Shown: positions 51,588-60,573, numbered from the stretch's first letter. The stretch is 64,000 nt of DNA from Mangrovimicrobium sp033283265 (GCA_033283265.1 JAWMQN010000006.1:119733-183732); one strand, 5' to 3'. Notes: generated from the letters alone by a model not told the origin. Made by a program: numbers and translations.

Positions 51588-51604
51588 ATTTCACAATGCG
51601 AAAT
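51588..51604. promoter_or_regulatory. Palindrome, possible IclR-type operator
   Basis: ATTTCACAATGCGAAAT: 7 of 8 base pairs are symmetric about the centre (only A/C at positions 6 and 12 break it). It lies 40 bases before the acyl-CoA dehydrogenase start in the divergent promoter, and the IclR-family gene is the second gene of that operon. Confidence 0.5.
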
Positions 51605-51643
51605 AAGCCTCCGGGCCCCCGGCGCCCCAGCAGAGGAACTGCC

Positions 51644-52798
51644 ATGGACACTGAAACCTACCAACTCCTGCGCAGCAGCGTGCGCCGCTTCGTCGACGAG
51701 CGGCTGATCCCGGCGGAGGACCGGGTCGAGGCGGAGGATGCGGTGCCGGCGGAGATCGTCGCCGAGATGCGCGCGCTGGGCCTCTTCGGCCTGACGGTGC
51801 CGGAGGCCTACGGCGGCCTCGGCCTCACGGCGCAGGAAGAGGCGGGGGTGATCCAGGAACTCGGCCGCGCGGCGCTGGCCTTCCGCTCGGTCATCGGCAC
51901 CACCGTGGGCATCGGCTCCCAGGGCATCGTCATGGACGGCACCGAGGCGCAGAAACAGGCCTGGCTGCCGCGCCTCGCCAGCGGGGAGGTCATGGCCTCC
52001 TTCGCGCTGACCGAGCCCGACGCCGGCTCCGACGCCGCCTCCCTGCGCACACAGGCGAAGCGCGACGGCGACGCCTACGTCCTCAACGGTACCAAACGCT
52101 ACATCACCAATGCGCCGCTGGCCGGCATGTTCACCGTGATGGCGCGCAGCGAGCCGGATATCCCCGGCGCCAGGGGCATCAGCGCGTTCATCGTGCCCGC
52201 CGACACCCCGGGCATCGTGCTGGGCAAGCCGAACAGGAAAATGGGCCAGCGCGGCACGGTGATCTGCGATGTGCATTTCGACGACTGCCGGGTGCCCGCC
52301 AGCGCCATCATTGGCGGCGAGCCGGGCCGCGGCTTCAAGACCGCGATGAAAGTGCTCGACCGCGGGCGCATCCATATCTCCGCCCTGGCCTGCGGCATGA
52401 GCGAGCGGCTGATCGAGGAATCGGTCAACTACGCGGTGCAGCGCAAGCAGTTCGGCCAGGCCATCGGTGGCTTCCAGCTGATCCAGGGCATGCTCGCCGA
52501 CAGCCGCACCGAACTCTTCGCCAGCCGCAGCATGGTCGCGGATATCGCCCGGCGCTACGACGCCGGCGAGCGGGTCAGCGAGGACGTCGCCTGCACCAAG
52601 TACTTTTCCACCGAGGCGCTCGGGCGCATCGCCGACCGCGCGGTGCAGATCCACGGCGGTGCCGGTTACATGAACGAGACCAAGGTCGAGCGTTTCTACC
52701 GCGACGTGCGGGTGCTGCGTATCTACGAGGGCACCTCGCAGATCCAGCAGGTGATCATCGCCCGCGGCATGCTGCGCCGCGCCGGGCTGGATGTCTGA
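51644..52798 (+). CDS. Acyl-CoA dehydrogenase (classical short/medium-chain type)
   Basis: A 384-aa dehydrogenase, the standard length. The FAD loop is FALTEPDAGSDAAS, followed by NGTKRYITNAPL. The classical catalytic Glu is present in RIYEGTSQIQQV, unlike the FadE-type enzymes elsewhere in the window. The start is at MDTETYQLL behind AGAGGAAC; the upstream in-frame extension is Pro/Arg-rich and overlaps the palindromic operator. First gene of the IclR-linked beta-oxidation operon. Confidence 0.92.
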   Translation: MDTETYQLLRSSVRRFVDERLIPAEDRVEAEDAVPAEIVAEMRALGLFGLTVPEAYGGLGLTAQEEAGVIQELGRAALAFRSVIGTTVGIGSQGIVMDGTEAQKQAWLPRLASGEVMASFALTEPDAGSDAASLRTQAKRDGDAYVLNGTKRYITNAPLAGMFTVMARSEPDIPGARGISAFIVPADTPGIVLGKPNRKMGQRGTVICDVHFDDCRVPASAIIGGEPGRGFKTAMKVLDRGRIHISALACGMSERLIEESVNYAVQRKQFGQAIGGFQLIQGMLADSRTELFASRSMVADIARRYDAGERVSEDVACTKYFSTEALGRIADRAVQIHGGAGYMNETKVERFYRDVRVLRIYEGTSQIQQVIIARGMLRRAGLDV

Positions 52799-52819
52799 GC
52801 GCAGTGAACGGGAGCCAGC

Positions 52820-53656
52820 ATGAAATCCGCTAAAACGCCCTACGACGCCCTGCTCGAGCTGCCCGCCCGGGAGGAAGAAAAGACCGACGGGCAGTTCGTC
52901 ACGGCGCTGGCGCGGGGGCTGGAAGTGCTGCGCGCCTTCAACGATATCGGCGGGCCGCTGGGCAACCAGGAGCTGGCCGCCTACTGCGACCTGCCGAAGC
53001 CGACCGTGTCGCGCCTGACCCACACCCTGACCAAACTCGGCTACCTCGAGTACCTGCCGCGGCTGAGCAAGTACCGCCTGGGCCTCGGCGTGCTCGCCCT
53101 TGGCCACGCCAATATCGGCGGCGCCGCCCTGCACCGGGCGGCCCACGCGCACATGCAGGAGCTGGCCATCGATACCGATGTGTCGGTCGCCCTCGGTGGC
53201 CGCGACCGCCTGAGCATGATCTACCTCGATGTCTGCCGCGGCACGCAGACCGCGGCCTTCAGCCTCGATGTCGGCGCGCGTATTCCGCTGTACCTCTCGG
53301 CGATGGGCTTCGCCTACCTGTGGGCGATACCCGACGGGGCGCGGGATTTCCTCCTCGACGCGATCAGGAAGAAAGTCGGCGATGACTGGAAACTGTTTTC
53401 CAGGCGGCTGGACGTGTCGTTCAAGGCGCTACAAAAACAGGGCTTCTGCATCGCCGACGGATTCTACGAGCGCAGCATTGCCGGTGTCGGCGTGCCGCTG
53501 TCCCTGCAGGGCGGGGCGGAAGTCTACGCCATCACCTGTTCCGCGCCGAGCTTCCAGGTACCGGTGGCGCGGCTGGAAGAGGAGATCGGTCCGCGCCTGG
53601 CGGCGATGGTGGCCGGGGTGAAGGCGGACCTGGAGCGGGGCGGGCGCGATCTCTAG
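52820..53656 (+). CDS. IclR-family transcriptional regulator
   Basis: A 278-aa regulator. An N-terminal winged helix (about residues 27-90: ALARGLEVLRAFNDIGGPLGN, then LPKPTVSRLTHTLTKLGYLE) is followed by an effector domain ending PSFQVPVARLEEEIGPRLA. IclR proteins respond to aromatic or small organic acids and may activate or repress. It is encoded within the operon it presumably controls, between the acyl-CoA dehydrogenase and the hydratase; matching half-sites occur in the divergent promoter upstream. Confidence 0.9.
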   Translation: MKSAKTPYDALLELPAREEEKTDGQFVTALARGLEVLRAFNDIGGPLGNQELAAYCDLPKPTVSRLTHTLTKLGYLEYLPRLSKYRLGLGVLALGHANIGGAALHRAAHAHMQELAIDTDVSVALGGRDRLSMIYLDVCRGTQTAAFSLDVGARIPLYLSAMGFAYLWAIPDGARDFLLDAIRKKVGDDWKLFSRRLDVSFKALQKQGFCIADGFYERSIAGVGVPLSLQGGAEVYAITCSAPSFQVPVARLEEEIGPRLAAMVAGVKADLERGGRDL

Positions 53657-53709
53657 CGCGCCCGGCCAACTGGCCGCAGCGCAAAAACTACATAATCCGG
53701 AGCGTAAGC

Positions 53710-54480
53710 ATGGCAGAAATCATCGAGGAAAAGCCGGCCGAAGGCGTGGCGCTGTTGCGCCTCAACCGGCCGCAGCAGCTCAACGCGCTGAGCATGTCCA
53801 TCCGCGCTGAACTGGCGCAGCACATCAACCGCCTCGCCGCGGACGGGGATACCCGCTGCATCGTCATCACCGGCGACGACAAGGCCTTCGCCGCGGGCGC
53901 CGACATCGGCGAGCTGTCCCGGCGCACGGTGCTCGACCCGGACTTCGAGCGCTCCGGCATCGCCTGGCGCGCCATCGAGGCCTGCCCCAAGCCAATCATC
54001 GCCGCGGTCAACGGCTTTGCCCTCGGCGGCGGCTTCGAGCTGGCCCTGCACTGCGACATCATCATCGCCGGCGAGGGCGCGACCATCGGCCAGCCCGAGG
54101 TGCGCCTCGGCATCATGCCCGGCGCCAGCGGAGTGCAGCGTTTCCTGCGGGCCAGCGGCAAGTACGCTGCGATGCGCTGGCTGCTGACGGGGGATCGCAT
54201 GAGCGGCTCACAGGCGCTGGCGCTCGGCCTGGTCTCCGAGGTGGTAGCCGATACGGAAGTACTGCCCCACGCCCTGGCGCTGGCGGAAAAAATCGCCGGG
54301 CTGGCGCCGCTGGCCGTGCGCGCGATCAAGGAATCGGTGCTGCTGGGGGCGGACGCGCCGCTGCCCGTCGCCCTGCAACTGGAGCGCAAGGCCTTCCAGT
54401 TGCTGTTCGCCAGCGAGGATCGGGTTGAAGGCACCCAGGCCTTCCTCGAGCGGCGCAAGCCGGTATTCAGGGGGAAATAG
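53710..54480 (+). CDS. Enoyl-CoA hydratase (canonical crotonase)
   Basis: A 256-aa hydratase with both catalytic Glu residues intact (Glu110 in NGFALGGGFELAL, Glu130 in IGQPEVRLGIMPG), plus FAAGADIGEL for the oxyanion hole. It is the only crotonase here that fully matches textbook enoyl-CoA hydratase apart from the one at 13107. C-terminal FLERRKPVFRGK. Start behind GGAG; 3 bases separate it from the next gene. Confidence 0.92.
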   Translation: MAEIIEEKPAEGVALLRLNRPQQLNALSMSIRAELAQHINRLAADGDTRCIVITGDDKAFAAGADIGELSRRTVLDPDFERSGIAWRAIEACPKPIIAAVNGFALGGGFELALHCDIIIAGEGATIGQPEVRLGIMPGASGVQRFLRASGKYAAMRWLLTGDRMSGSQALALGLVSEVVADTEVLPHALALAEKIAGLAPLAVRAIKESVLLGADAPLPVALQLERKAFQLLFASEDRVEGTQAFLERRKPVFRGK

Positions 54481-54483
54481 GCG

Positions 54484-55986
54484 ATGGCCGTGACTTCCGC
54501 TTCCCTGCACACGATTGGCGTGGTCGGCGCCGGCGCCATGGGCGCGGGCATCGCCCAGGTCGGGCTCAGCGCGGGCCTGAATGTGATTCTCTTCGACCTC
54601 GACCAGGCGGCCCTGCCCAGGGCGCGCGAACAGATTCGCGGGCACATTGCGCGCATGGTGGAAAAGGGCAGGGCGGAGCCCGGCGTGCTGGACCAGCTGG
54701 ACCAGCGCCTGCAGCTGGCCGCGCAGCTCACCGCCATGGCGCCGGCCCAGGTGGTGATCGAGGCCATCGTCGAGCGACTGGAACCGAAGCGCGAGCTGTT
54801 CGCCGAACTGGAAGGCATCGTCGAAGCGGATGCGCTGCTGGCCACCAATACCTCGTCGCTGCCGGTCTCGGCGATCGCGCGCAACTGCCAGCGGCGCGAG
54901 CGGGTCTGCGGCATGCACTTCTTCAACCCGGTGCCGCTGATGCAGCTGGTCGAAGTGATTGGCACCGCGGACACCAGCGAGGCAACCTTCGCCGCGGCCC
55001 TGGCGCTGGCCGAACGCATCGGCAAGACCGCGGTGCGGGTCCGCGATGTGCCCGGTTTCCTGGTCAACCTGCTCGGTCGCGCCTATGTCACCGAGGCGCT
55101 GCACGCGCGCCAGGAAAACGTCGCCAGTGAAGCCTTGATAGACGAGATCATGCGCGAGGCGGCGGGCTTTCGCATGGGGCCCTTCGAGTTGATGGACCTC
55201 ACCGGCATCGACGTGAACTTTCCCGCCACCAGTTTCATCTACCAGGGCTTCCAGCACGACCCGCGGATCAAGACCACCTTCCTGCACGAATCCCTCTACA
55301 ACGCCGGGCGCTTTGGCCGCAAGAGCGGGCAGGGCTTTCACCGTTACGGCGCGGCCGCGCCGGCACCGGAGCAGGTTCCCGCCGACGCGGATACGGCGGG
55401 CGCAGCGCTCAGTGTCTTTGCTGCGGAGGCGGCCAGCGGCTTCGCGCAACTGGAGCGGGACGGCCTGGCCTTCGTCGGCGAGAGCGAGGCGGATGCAATC
55501 CTCATCAGCCCCCGAGGCGAGGACGCGGCGAGCGCCTGTGTGCGCCTCGGCCTGCACCCGGAGCGGGTGGTGGCGGTGGACTGCCTCGGCATCGACAAGC
55601 GCTTCATCACCCTGATGGCGCCGCTGGGCGGCTGCGGCGTGATCGAGCTTGTCGCCACCGCGCTGCGCAGCCTTGGTTACCGGGTCGCGGTAATCAGGGA
55701 CTCCCCCGGCTTTATCGCCCCGCGGCTGCTGGCGATGGTCGCCAACCTCGGTTGCGAGGTGGCGCAGATCGGGGTCGCCGAGTCCCCCGAAGCTATCGAC
55801 CTGGCGATGAAGCTGGCGCAGAACTATCCCCGGGGGCCGCTGGAATGGGCGGCGCACCTCGGGCCGCAAAACGTACTCGAGACCCTGCAGGAACTGCAGG
55901 CGGTGACCGGCTCGGATCGCTATCGCCCGAGCCTTTGGCTGCGCCGCCGCGCCCAGCTGCAGTTGCCGATCCACACCCCGGACTGA
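54484..55986 (+). CDS. 3-Hydroxyacyl-CoA dehydrogenase (PaaH-like, duplicated C-terminal domain)
   Basis: A 500-aa enzyme. The NAD-binding motif is GVVGAGAMGAGIAQV (residues 12-26), the catalytic His lies in GMHFFNPVPLMQLVEV, then RVRDVPGFLVNLLGRAYVTEAL and a second 3HCDH C-terminal domain (VIRDSPGFIAPRLLAMVANLGCEVAQIG). Double-domain enzymes of this length are typical of the PaaH group, which oxidises 3-hydroxyadipyl-CoA-like dicarboxylyl substrates. That fits the dicarboxylate theme suggested by the following mcd gene. Confidence 0.92.
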   Translation: MAVTSASLHTIGVVGAGAMGAGIAQVGLSAGLNVILFDLDQAALPRAREQIRGHIARMVEKGRAEPGVLDQLDQRLQLAAQLTAMAPAQVVIEAIVERLEPKRELFAELEGIVEADALLATNTSSLPVSAIARNCQRRERVCGMHFFNPVPLMQLVEVIGTADTSEATFAAALALAERIGKTAVRVRDVPGFLVNLLGRAYVTEALHARQENVASEALIDEIMREAAGFRMGPFELMDLTGIDVNFPATSFIYQGFQHDPRIKTTFLHESLYNAGRFGRKSGQGFHRYGAAAPAPEQVPADADTAGAALSVFAAEAASGFAQLERDGLAFVGESEADAILISPRGEDAASACVRLGLHPERVVAVDCLGIDKRFITLMAPLGGCGVIELVATALRSLGYRVAVIRDSPGFIAPRLLAMVANLGCEVAQIGVAESPEAIDLAMKLAQNYPRGPLEWAAHLGPQNVLETLQELQAVTGSDRYRPSLWLRRRAQLQLPIHTPD

Positions 55987-56012
55987 GCGCGCCGCGCGCC
56001 GATGGAAACAGC

Positions 56013-57686
56013 ATGGAAAGCCCGACGATGAACTGCGCCCACACCATGAGCGACGAGGCGCTGCTGGCCCTGACCGCCCGCGCCCTGGATGCCCTGCGGC
56101 GCTACCAGGCTGCGGTCACCACGGCGGTGGCCGCCCGGGTCAGCAGCGGCGGGAAAATCGACAGCGGGCTGGTCGACAGGTACCAGCGCCAGGTCCACGG
56201 CCTGGCCTGGATCGCCACCCACCACATGGCGCTGGCGGCGGCGCAGGGCTGGGCACAGCGCTTGCAGGCCGCCGGCGCCTTCGGTGAACGCGAGCAGCTT
56301 TTGCTGCTGCTCGGCTTCGCCGAGTACCTGGCCCAGTTCCAGGGCGGCATCGCCATGAGCCAGACCGAATACGTGCGCGCCGCCGAGCTGGGCGCCGCCG
56401 ATGCCCTGCAGGTGCTGCAGGCGGATGCCGCCGTGAGCCGACTGGTGGCGGAGGGGATCAGCGCCGAACTGCGCGCGCGGCTGGTGGCGCTGGTGGTCGA
56501 GCAGGGCCTGCCCGCGGAGACCCTCGGCGACGAGACCCTCGACATGATTCGCGACCAGTACCGCGCCTTCACCCGCGAGCGCATCGCGCCGCACGCGCAG
56601 CGCTGGCACCTGGCGGACGAGTTGATCCCCGACGCCGTGGTGGCGCAGATGGCCGAGCTCGGCACCTTCGGTGTCTGTATCGCGCCGGAGTTCGGCGGCC
56701 TCGGCCTCGGCAAGCTGGCCATGTGCGTGGTCTCGGAGGAACTCAGCCGAGGCTGGATCGCCGCCGGCTCCCTGGGTACCCGCACCGAGATCGCCGGCGA
56801 ACTCATCGCCATGGCAGGGACGCCGGAGCAGAAAGCCCGGTGGCTGCCGCGGCTGGCCTCCGGCGAGGTGCTGCCCACCGCCGCGTTCACCGAACCGGAT
56901 GTGGGCTCCGACCTCGCCGCGCTGAAAACCCGCGCCACGCGCGGCGACAACGGCTGGGAAATCCAGGGGGCGAAGACCTGGATCACCCACGCCTCGCGCA
57001 GTGACCTGATGACCCTGCTGGTGCGCACCAACCCGGAAGACCCCGGTTACGGCGGGCTTTCCATGCTGCTGGTGGAGAAAACGCGCGGGACTGAGCACGA
57101 GGCCTTCCCCGATGCCAATCTCTCCGGCCAGGAGATCGCCGTGCTCGGTTACCGCGGGATGAAGGAATACGCGCTGTTTTTCGACAATCTCAGCGTGCCG
57201 GACTCGGCGCTGCTCGGTGGCGAGCCGGGCCAGGGCTTCAAGCAGCTGATGCAGACCTTCGAGGGCGCGCGCATCCAGACCGCCGCCCGCGCCGTCGGTG
57301 TCGCCTGGAGCGCCTTCGACAGCGGCCTGCGCTACGCATGCGAGCGCAGGCAGTTCGGCGAGGCCCTGGTGCACTTCCCGCGCATCGGCGACAAGCTGGC
57401 GATGATGGTGGTCGAGACCGTGCTCGCCCGCGAACTCACCTACGCGGCCGCCCGCGCCAAGGACAGCGGCAAGCGTTGCGATATCGAGGCGGGCATGGCC
57501 AAGCTGCTCGCGGCGCGGGTGGCCTGGAGCAACGCCGACGGCGCCCTGCAGATTCACGGCGGCAACGGCTATGCGCTGGAGTTCGAGATCAGCCGCATCC
57601 TCTGCGACGCGCGGATTCTCAATATTTTCGAGGGCGCGGCGGAGATCCAGGCCCAGGTGGTGGGGCGCGGGCTGCTGCGGCAATAG
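56013..57686 (+). CDS. mcd: (2S)-Methylsuccinyl-CoA dehydrogenase
   Basis: A 557-aa flavoprotein, about 150 aa longer than ordinary acyl-CoA dehydrogenases because of an N-terminal extension (HGLAWIATHHMAL; GFAEYLAQFQGGIAMSQTE), which is diagnostic of Mcd. The ACAD part matches the Rhodobacter enzyme as I recall it: MCVVSEELSRG, TAAFTEPDVGSDLA, VLGYRGMKEY, GFKQLMQTFEGARIQTAARA, QIHGGNGYALEFEISR, NIFEGAAEIQAQV. It oxidises (2S)-methylsuccinyl-CoA to mesaconyl-C1-CoA. Start ATG 56013, or 56028 behind GGAAAG. Last gene of the IclR-linked operon; no ccr or ecm gene of the ethylmalonyl-CoA pathway is in the window. Confidence 0.88.
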   Translation: MESPTMNCAHTMSDEALLALTARALDALRRYQAAVTTAVAARVSSGGKIDSGLVDRYQRQVHGLAWIATHHMALAAAQGWAQRLQAAGAFGEREQLLLLLGFAEYLAQFQGGIAMSQTEYVRAAELGAADALQVLQADAAVSRLVAEGISAELRARLVALVVEQGLPAETLGDETLDMIRDQYRAFTRERIAPHAQRWHLADELIPDAVVAQMAELGTFGVCIAPEFGGLGLGKLAMCVVSEELSRGWIAAGSLGTRTEIAGELIAMAGTPEQKARWLPRLASGEVLPTAAFTEPDVGSDLAALKTRATRGDNGWEIQGAKTWITHASRSDLMTLLVRTNPEDPGYGGLSMLLVEKTRGTEHEAFPDANLSGQEIAVLGYRGMKEYALFFDNLSVPDSALLGGEPGQGFKQLMQTFEGARIQTAARAVGVAWSAFDSGLRYACERRQFGEALVHFPRIGDKLAMMVVETVLARELTYAAARAKDSGKRCDIEAGMAKLLAARVAWSNADGALQIHGGNGYALEFEISRILCDARILNIFEGAAEIQAQVVGRGLLRQ

Positions 57687-57831
57687 TCGCCGGCCCAGTC
57701 GCTGCTGCTCGCACCACCGGCGCGCCGCAACAAGCGCGCCTGGTCTAGACTACAGGGCGTGCTTCGGCGTGATGTGGGGGCGCCCGGGAATCCGGCCGCA
57801 ACTTGCCTCTTCCAGTAGCGGGGTGGCTTGA

Positions 57832-58326
57832 ATGGAGCCAGCCGATTTTTTGTCCCTGGTGATCGAAACCAGCATCACCATCGCCGGGTTCACCGGCATC
57901 GTCATTGTCCTCGGCCGCCGGGCCGCGGGGGAGTGGTCCGCGAGGGATCGTATCCAGCTCCGCGCGCTGTTGCTGTCCACCATGACGCCGATTGCCATTT
58001 CCGGGCTTGGGCTTTTGCTCATTACGACCGAGATGCCGCTGGTTCATGTCTGGAGAATCATCAGCGCCTTCACCGTTGTCCTGTATTGCTTCCACATGGT
58101 AACCGGCTTGCGCAGGGCCCATCAGGTACTCGACAAGGAGTTCCTCGGCGGGACCCTGTACCTGCTCCTGTCGCTGTCCGCGCTTGTTTCGCTCGTGGTT
58201 GCGGCCAATGCGCTGGTGCTGGCGACGTTCTGGCCAATCGCCCTGTTGCTGACCTGGATGATCGGCCTGTCATTGTTCAACTTCATTCAACTGCTGTGGC
58301 GGGCGACAGTGGAGGGGGGTAGCTGA
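57832..58326 (+). CDS. Small four-helix integral membrane protein, function unknown
   Basis: A 164-aa protein with four hydrophobic segments (about residues 7-27, 47-65, 70-90 and 105-155, the last long enough for two). There is a short conserved-looking SITIAGFTGIVIVLGRR at the N-terminus. I do not recognise a functional family beyond similarity to small uncharacterised inner-membrane proteins. Shine-Dalgarno is weak (GGGGTGG). It lies alone between mcd and the siderophore receptor and is probably not part of either operon. Confidence 0.65.
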   Translation: MEPADFLSLVIETSITIAGFTGIVIVLGRRAAGEWSARDRIQLRALLLSTMTPIAISGLGLLLITTEMPLVHVWRIISAFTVVLYCFHMVTGLRRAHQVLDKEFLGGTLYLLLSLSALVSLVVAANALVLATFWPIALLLTWMIGLSLFNFIQLLWRATVEGGS

Positions 58327-58353
58327 ACAGTTCCTGGTAGTCTGGTTCGTCCG

Positions 58354-58384
58354 GATACAAATGATAATGATTTGCATTTGTATC
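58354..58384 (+). promoter_or_regulatory. Fur box upstream of the siderophore receptor
   Basis: The core AAATGATAATGATTTGCATTT (58359-58379) fits the Fur consensus of repeated NATAAT hexamers. It is embedded in a perfect 10-bp inverted repeat, GATACAAATG and CATTTGTATC, with an 11-base centre. It lies 54 bases before the receptor start, so iron repression is expected. Confidence 0.75.
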
Positions 58385-58437
58385 TGCGCGTGCCTAAACT
58401 TCGCTGCTTCTCAACCAGATTACCGGGGTGCAGCATC

Positions 58438-60573
58438 ATGTCTTCCAGCAGGCAATATCGACAAAAAATTCTTTCTCGCGCAATTCTCTCCGCCCTTTGC
58501 TCGGGCAATCTTGCCCTCGCGGCAGAGGCCGAGACGCCTTCAGCCGAACTCGAATACGTGGAGGTTTACGGCAGGCAGCTGGATTCCTACCTGATCGAGG
58601 ACATGAACACCGCGACCGGTCTCGGCCTCTCCGTGCTCGACACGCCGCAGTCGGTATCGGCCATCGGCGCCCTGCAGATGCAGGACTTCAACATGTTCAG
58701 CCTCAACGACGCCCTGCAGGCCGTGCCGGGTGTGCAGGTCGAGCGGGTGGAGACCGACCGCACCTACTATTCCTCCCGGGGCTTCGATGTCACCAACTTC
58801 CAGGTGGACGGCGTCGGCGTGCCGGCCAGTTATGGCAACCGCAACGGCGAAACAGACACCGCCATCTATGAACGGATCGAAGTCGTGCGCGGAGCCAGCG
58901 GGCTGATGAGCGGCGCCGGCAATCCCTCGGCGACAGTCAACATGTTGCGCAAGCGGCCGACTGACGAATTCCAGGCCTCCCTGCGCGCGACGCTCGGCTC
59001 CTGGGACAAGCAGCGCCTGGAAGGGGATGTCGGCGGTACATTGACCGAGGGCCTGCGCGGCCGCCTGATGCTTGCGAAGGAAGAGCGGGAGTCCTACCTG
59101 GATTTCAACGCCACCGACAAGTCCCTGGTTTACGCCGCACTGAGCAAGGACCTCGGCAGCGCCACGGAACTGACCCTCGGCGCCGCCTACCAGGGCAGCG
59201 ACGCGGACAGCCCGCTGTGGGGCGCACTGCCGCTGGTCTACAGCGACGGCAGCCCGACGGACTATGACGTTTCCACTTCCACCTCCGCAGAGTGGGCCTA
59301 CTGGGACAACAGCGACACGGAACTCTTTGCCGAACTGAAGCACGCCTTCGCCAATGGCTGGGAGGCGAGGGCGTATTACAGCCGCAACGATATCGAGGGC
59401 GACAGCGAACTGCTGTACATGTACAGCCTGCCGGACGCGCAGACCGGCGAAGGGCTGATCGGCTATGCCAGTGCCTACACCCTCGACGAGGAGCGCGAAC
59501 TGGTCGACCTGCGCCTGACTGGCAGCTATGCACTATTTGGTCGCGAGCACGAGCTGCTGCTCGGCTACAACTGGTCGGAGGGCAGCATCGAGGAGAGCTC
59601 CCTCTACGATTACACCAACGGCTTTCCCTGGATCGGCGACCTCGATGCCTGGCGCGGCCAGACGCCAGTCAAGCCGGTATTCACCGATGGCCTGACCGGG
59701 AGCGACTTCAATGAGGAGCAGAGCGCCTGGTACGCCGCCACCCGCCTCAAACTGAGCGATGACCTGAGCCTGATCGGCGGCGCCCGGGTCGTCGAGTGGG
59801 AAGCCGCGGGCGAAGGCTACGGCACCAGCAAGGTGACGAAGGTCAACGGCAAGCTGTTGCCCTACGCCGGCATCGTGTATCGCATCGGCGACAACTACTC
59901 GGTGTACGCCAGCCACACCGAAACCTTCATGCCCCAGGACGATATCGCCGAGGATCTCAGCTTCATCGATCCCACGGAGGGCAGTACTGATGAAGTCGGT
60001 ATCAAGGGGCGGTTTTTCGAGGGCAAACTGCTTGCCACACTGGCCTACTACCAGTCGCAGCAGGACAACGTCGCTGAATTTGCCGGGCAGGTGCCCGACC
60101 CGCTCAATGGTCTGATCCCCATCGATTACTATGCCGGCCGGGACTACGAGAGCGAGGGCTTCGACCTCACCCTGAGCGGGCAACTGGCGCAGGGCCTGCA
60201 GCTGGACTTCAGCTACGCCTATGTGGATATCGAGAACCGCGCGGGCAATGGCCTGAACCGGGATTACATTCCCAGCCAGTCGCTGCGCCTGTACGCGAGC
60301 TATCGCCCGCCGATGCTGGAAAAACTCAAACTCGGCGCGGGCCTGAACTGGCAGGACGACATCCAGCGCGTGCACAGTGCCGGCTTTCCGATCGAGCAGG
60401 AAGCCTATGCGACGGTGCAGCTGTTCGCCGCCTACCAGTTGACCGATCGTCTCAGCCTCGCCGTCAACGGCGAGAACCTGACCGACGAGAAATACATCAA
60501 CAGCCTCTACTGGGACCAGGGCTTTTACGCCGCGCCGCGCAGTTACAGTGCTTCCATCAACTGGAACTACTGA
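58438..60573 (+). CDS. TonB-dependent siderophore receptor (FpvA/FhuE type)
   Basis: A 711-aa outer-membrane receptor. The signal peptide ends near NLALAAEA; the plug follows directly (DTPQSVSAIGALQMQDF; SLNDALQAVPGVQVERVETDR; YERIEVVRGASGLMSGAGNPSATVNM), without an N-terminal signalling domain. The barrel ends with the typical terminal aromatic (ASINWNY). Start MSSSRQYRQK; the upstream extension overlaps the regulatory region. Expected to import a ferric siderophore, possibly of hydroxamate type, under Fur control. Paired with a PepSY membrane protein downstream. Confidence 0.9.
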   Translation: MSSSRQYRQKILSRAILSALCSGNLALAAEAETPSAELEYVEVYGRQLDSYLIEDMNTATGLGLSVLDTPQSVSAIGALQMQDFNMFSLNDALQAVPGVQVERVETDRTYYSSRGFDVTNFQVDGVGVPASYGNRNGETDTAIYERIEVVRGASGLMSGAGNPSATVNMLRKRPTDEFQASLRATLGSWDKQRLEGDVGGTLTEGLRGRLMLAKEERESYLDFNATDKSLVYAALSKDLGSATELTLGAAYQGSDADSPLWGALPLVYSDGSPTDYDVSTSTSAEWAYWDNSDTELFAELKHAFANGWEARAYYSRNDIEGDSELLYMYSLPDAQTGEGLIGYASAYTLDEERELVDLRLTGSYALFGREHELLLGYNWSEGSIEESSLYDYTNGFPWIGDLDAWRGQTPVKPVFTDGLTGSDFNEEQSAWYAATRLKLSDDLSLIGGARVVEWEAAGEGYGTSKVTKVNGKLLPYAGIVYRIGDNYSVYASHTETFMPQDDIAEDLSFIDPTEGSTDEVGIKGRFFEGKLLATLAYYQSQQDNVAEFAGQVPDPLNGLIPIDYYAGRDYESEGFDLTLSGQLAQGLQLDFSYAYVDIENRAGNGLNRDYIPSQSLRLYASYRPPMLEKLKLGAGLNWQDDIQRVHSAGFPIEQEAYATVQLFAAYQLTDRLSLAVNGENLTDEKYINSLYWDQGFYAAPRSYSASINWNY

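Noticed and set aside
57719..57740. GGCGCGC/GCGCGCC hairpin after mcd
   Set aside because: A perfect 7-bp stem, but with an 8-base loop and no T-run; too weak to call as a terminator.
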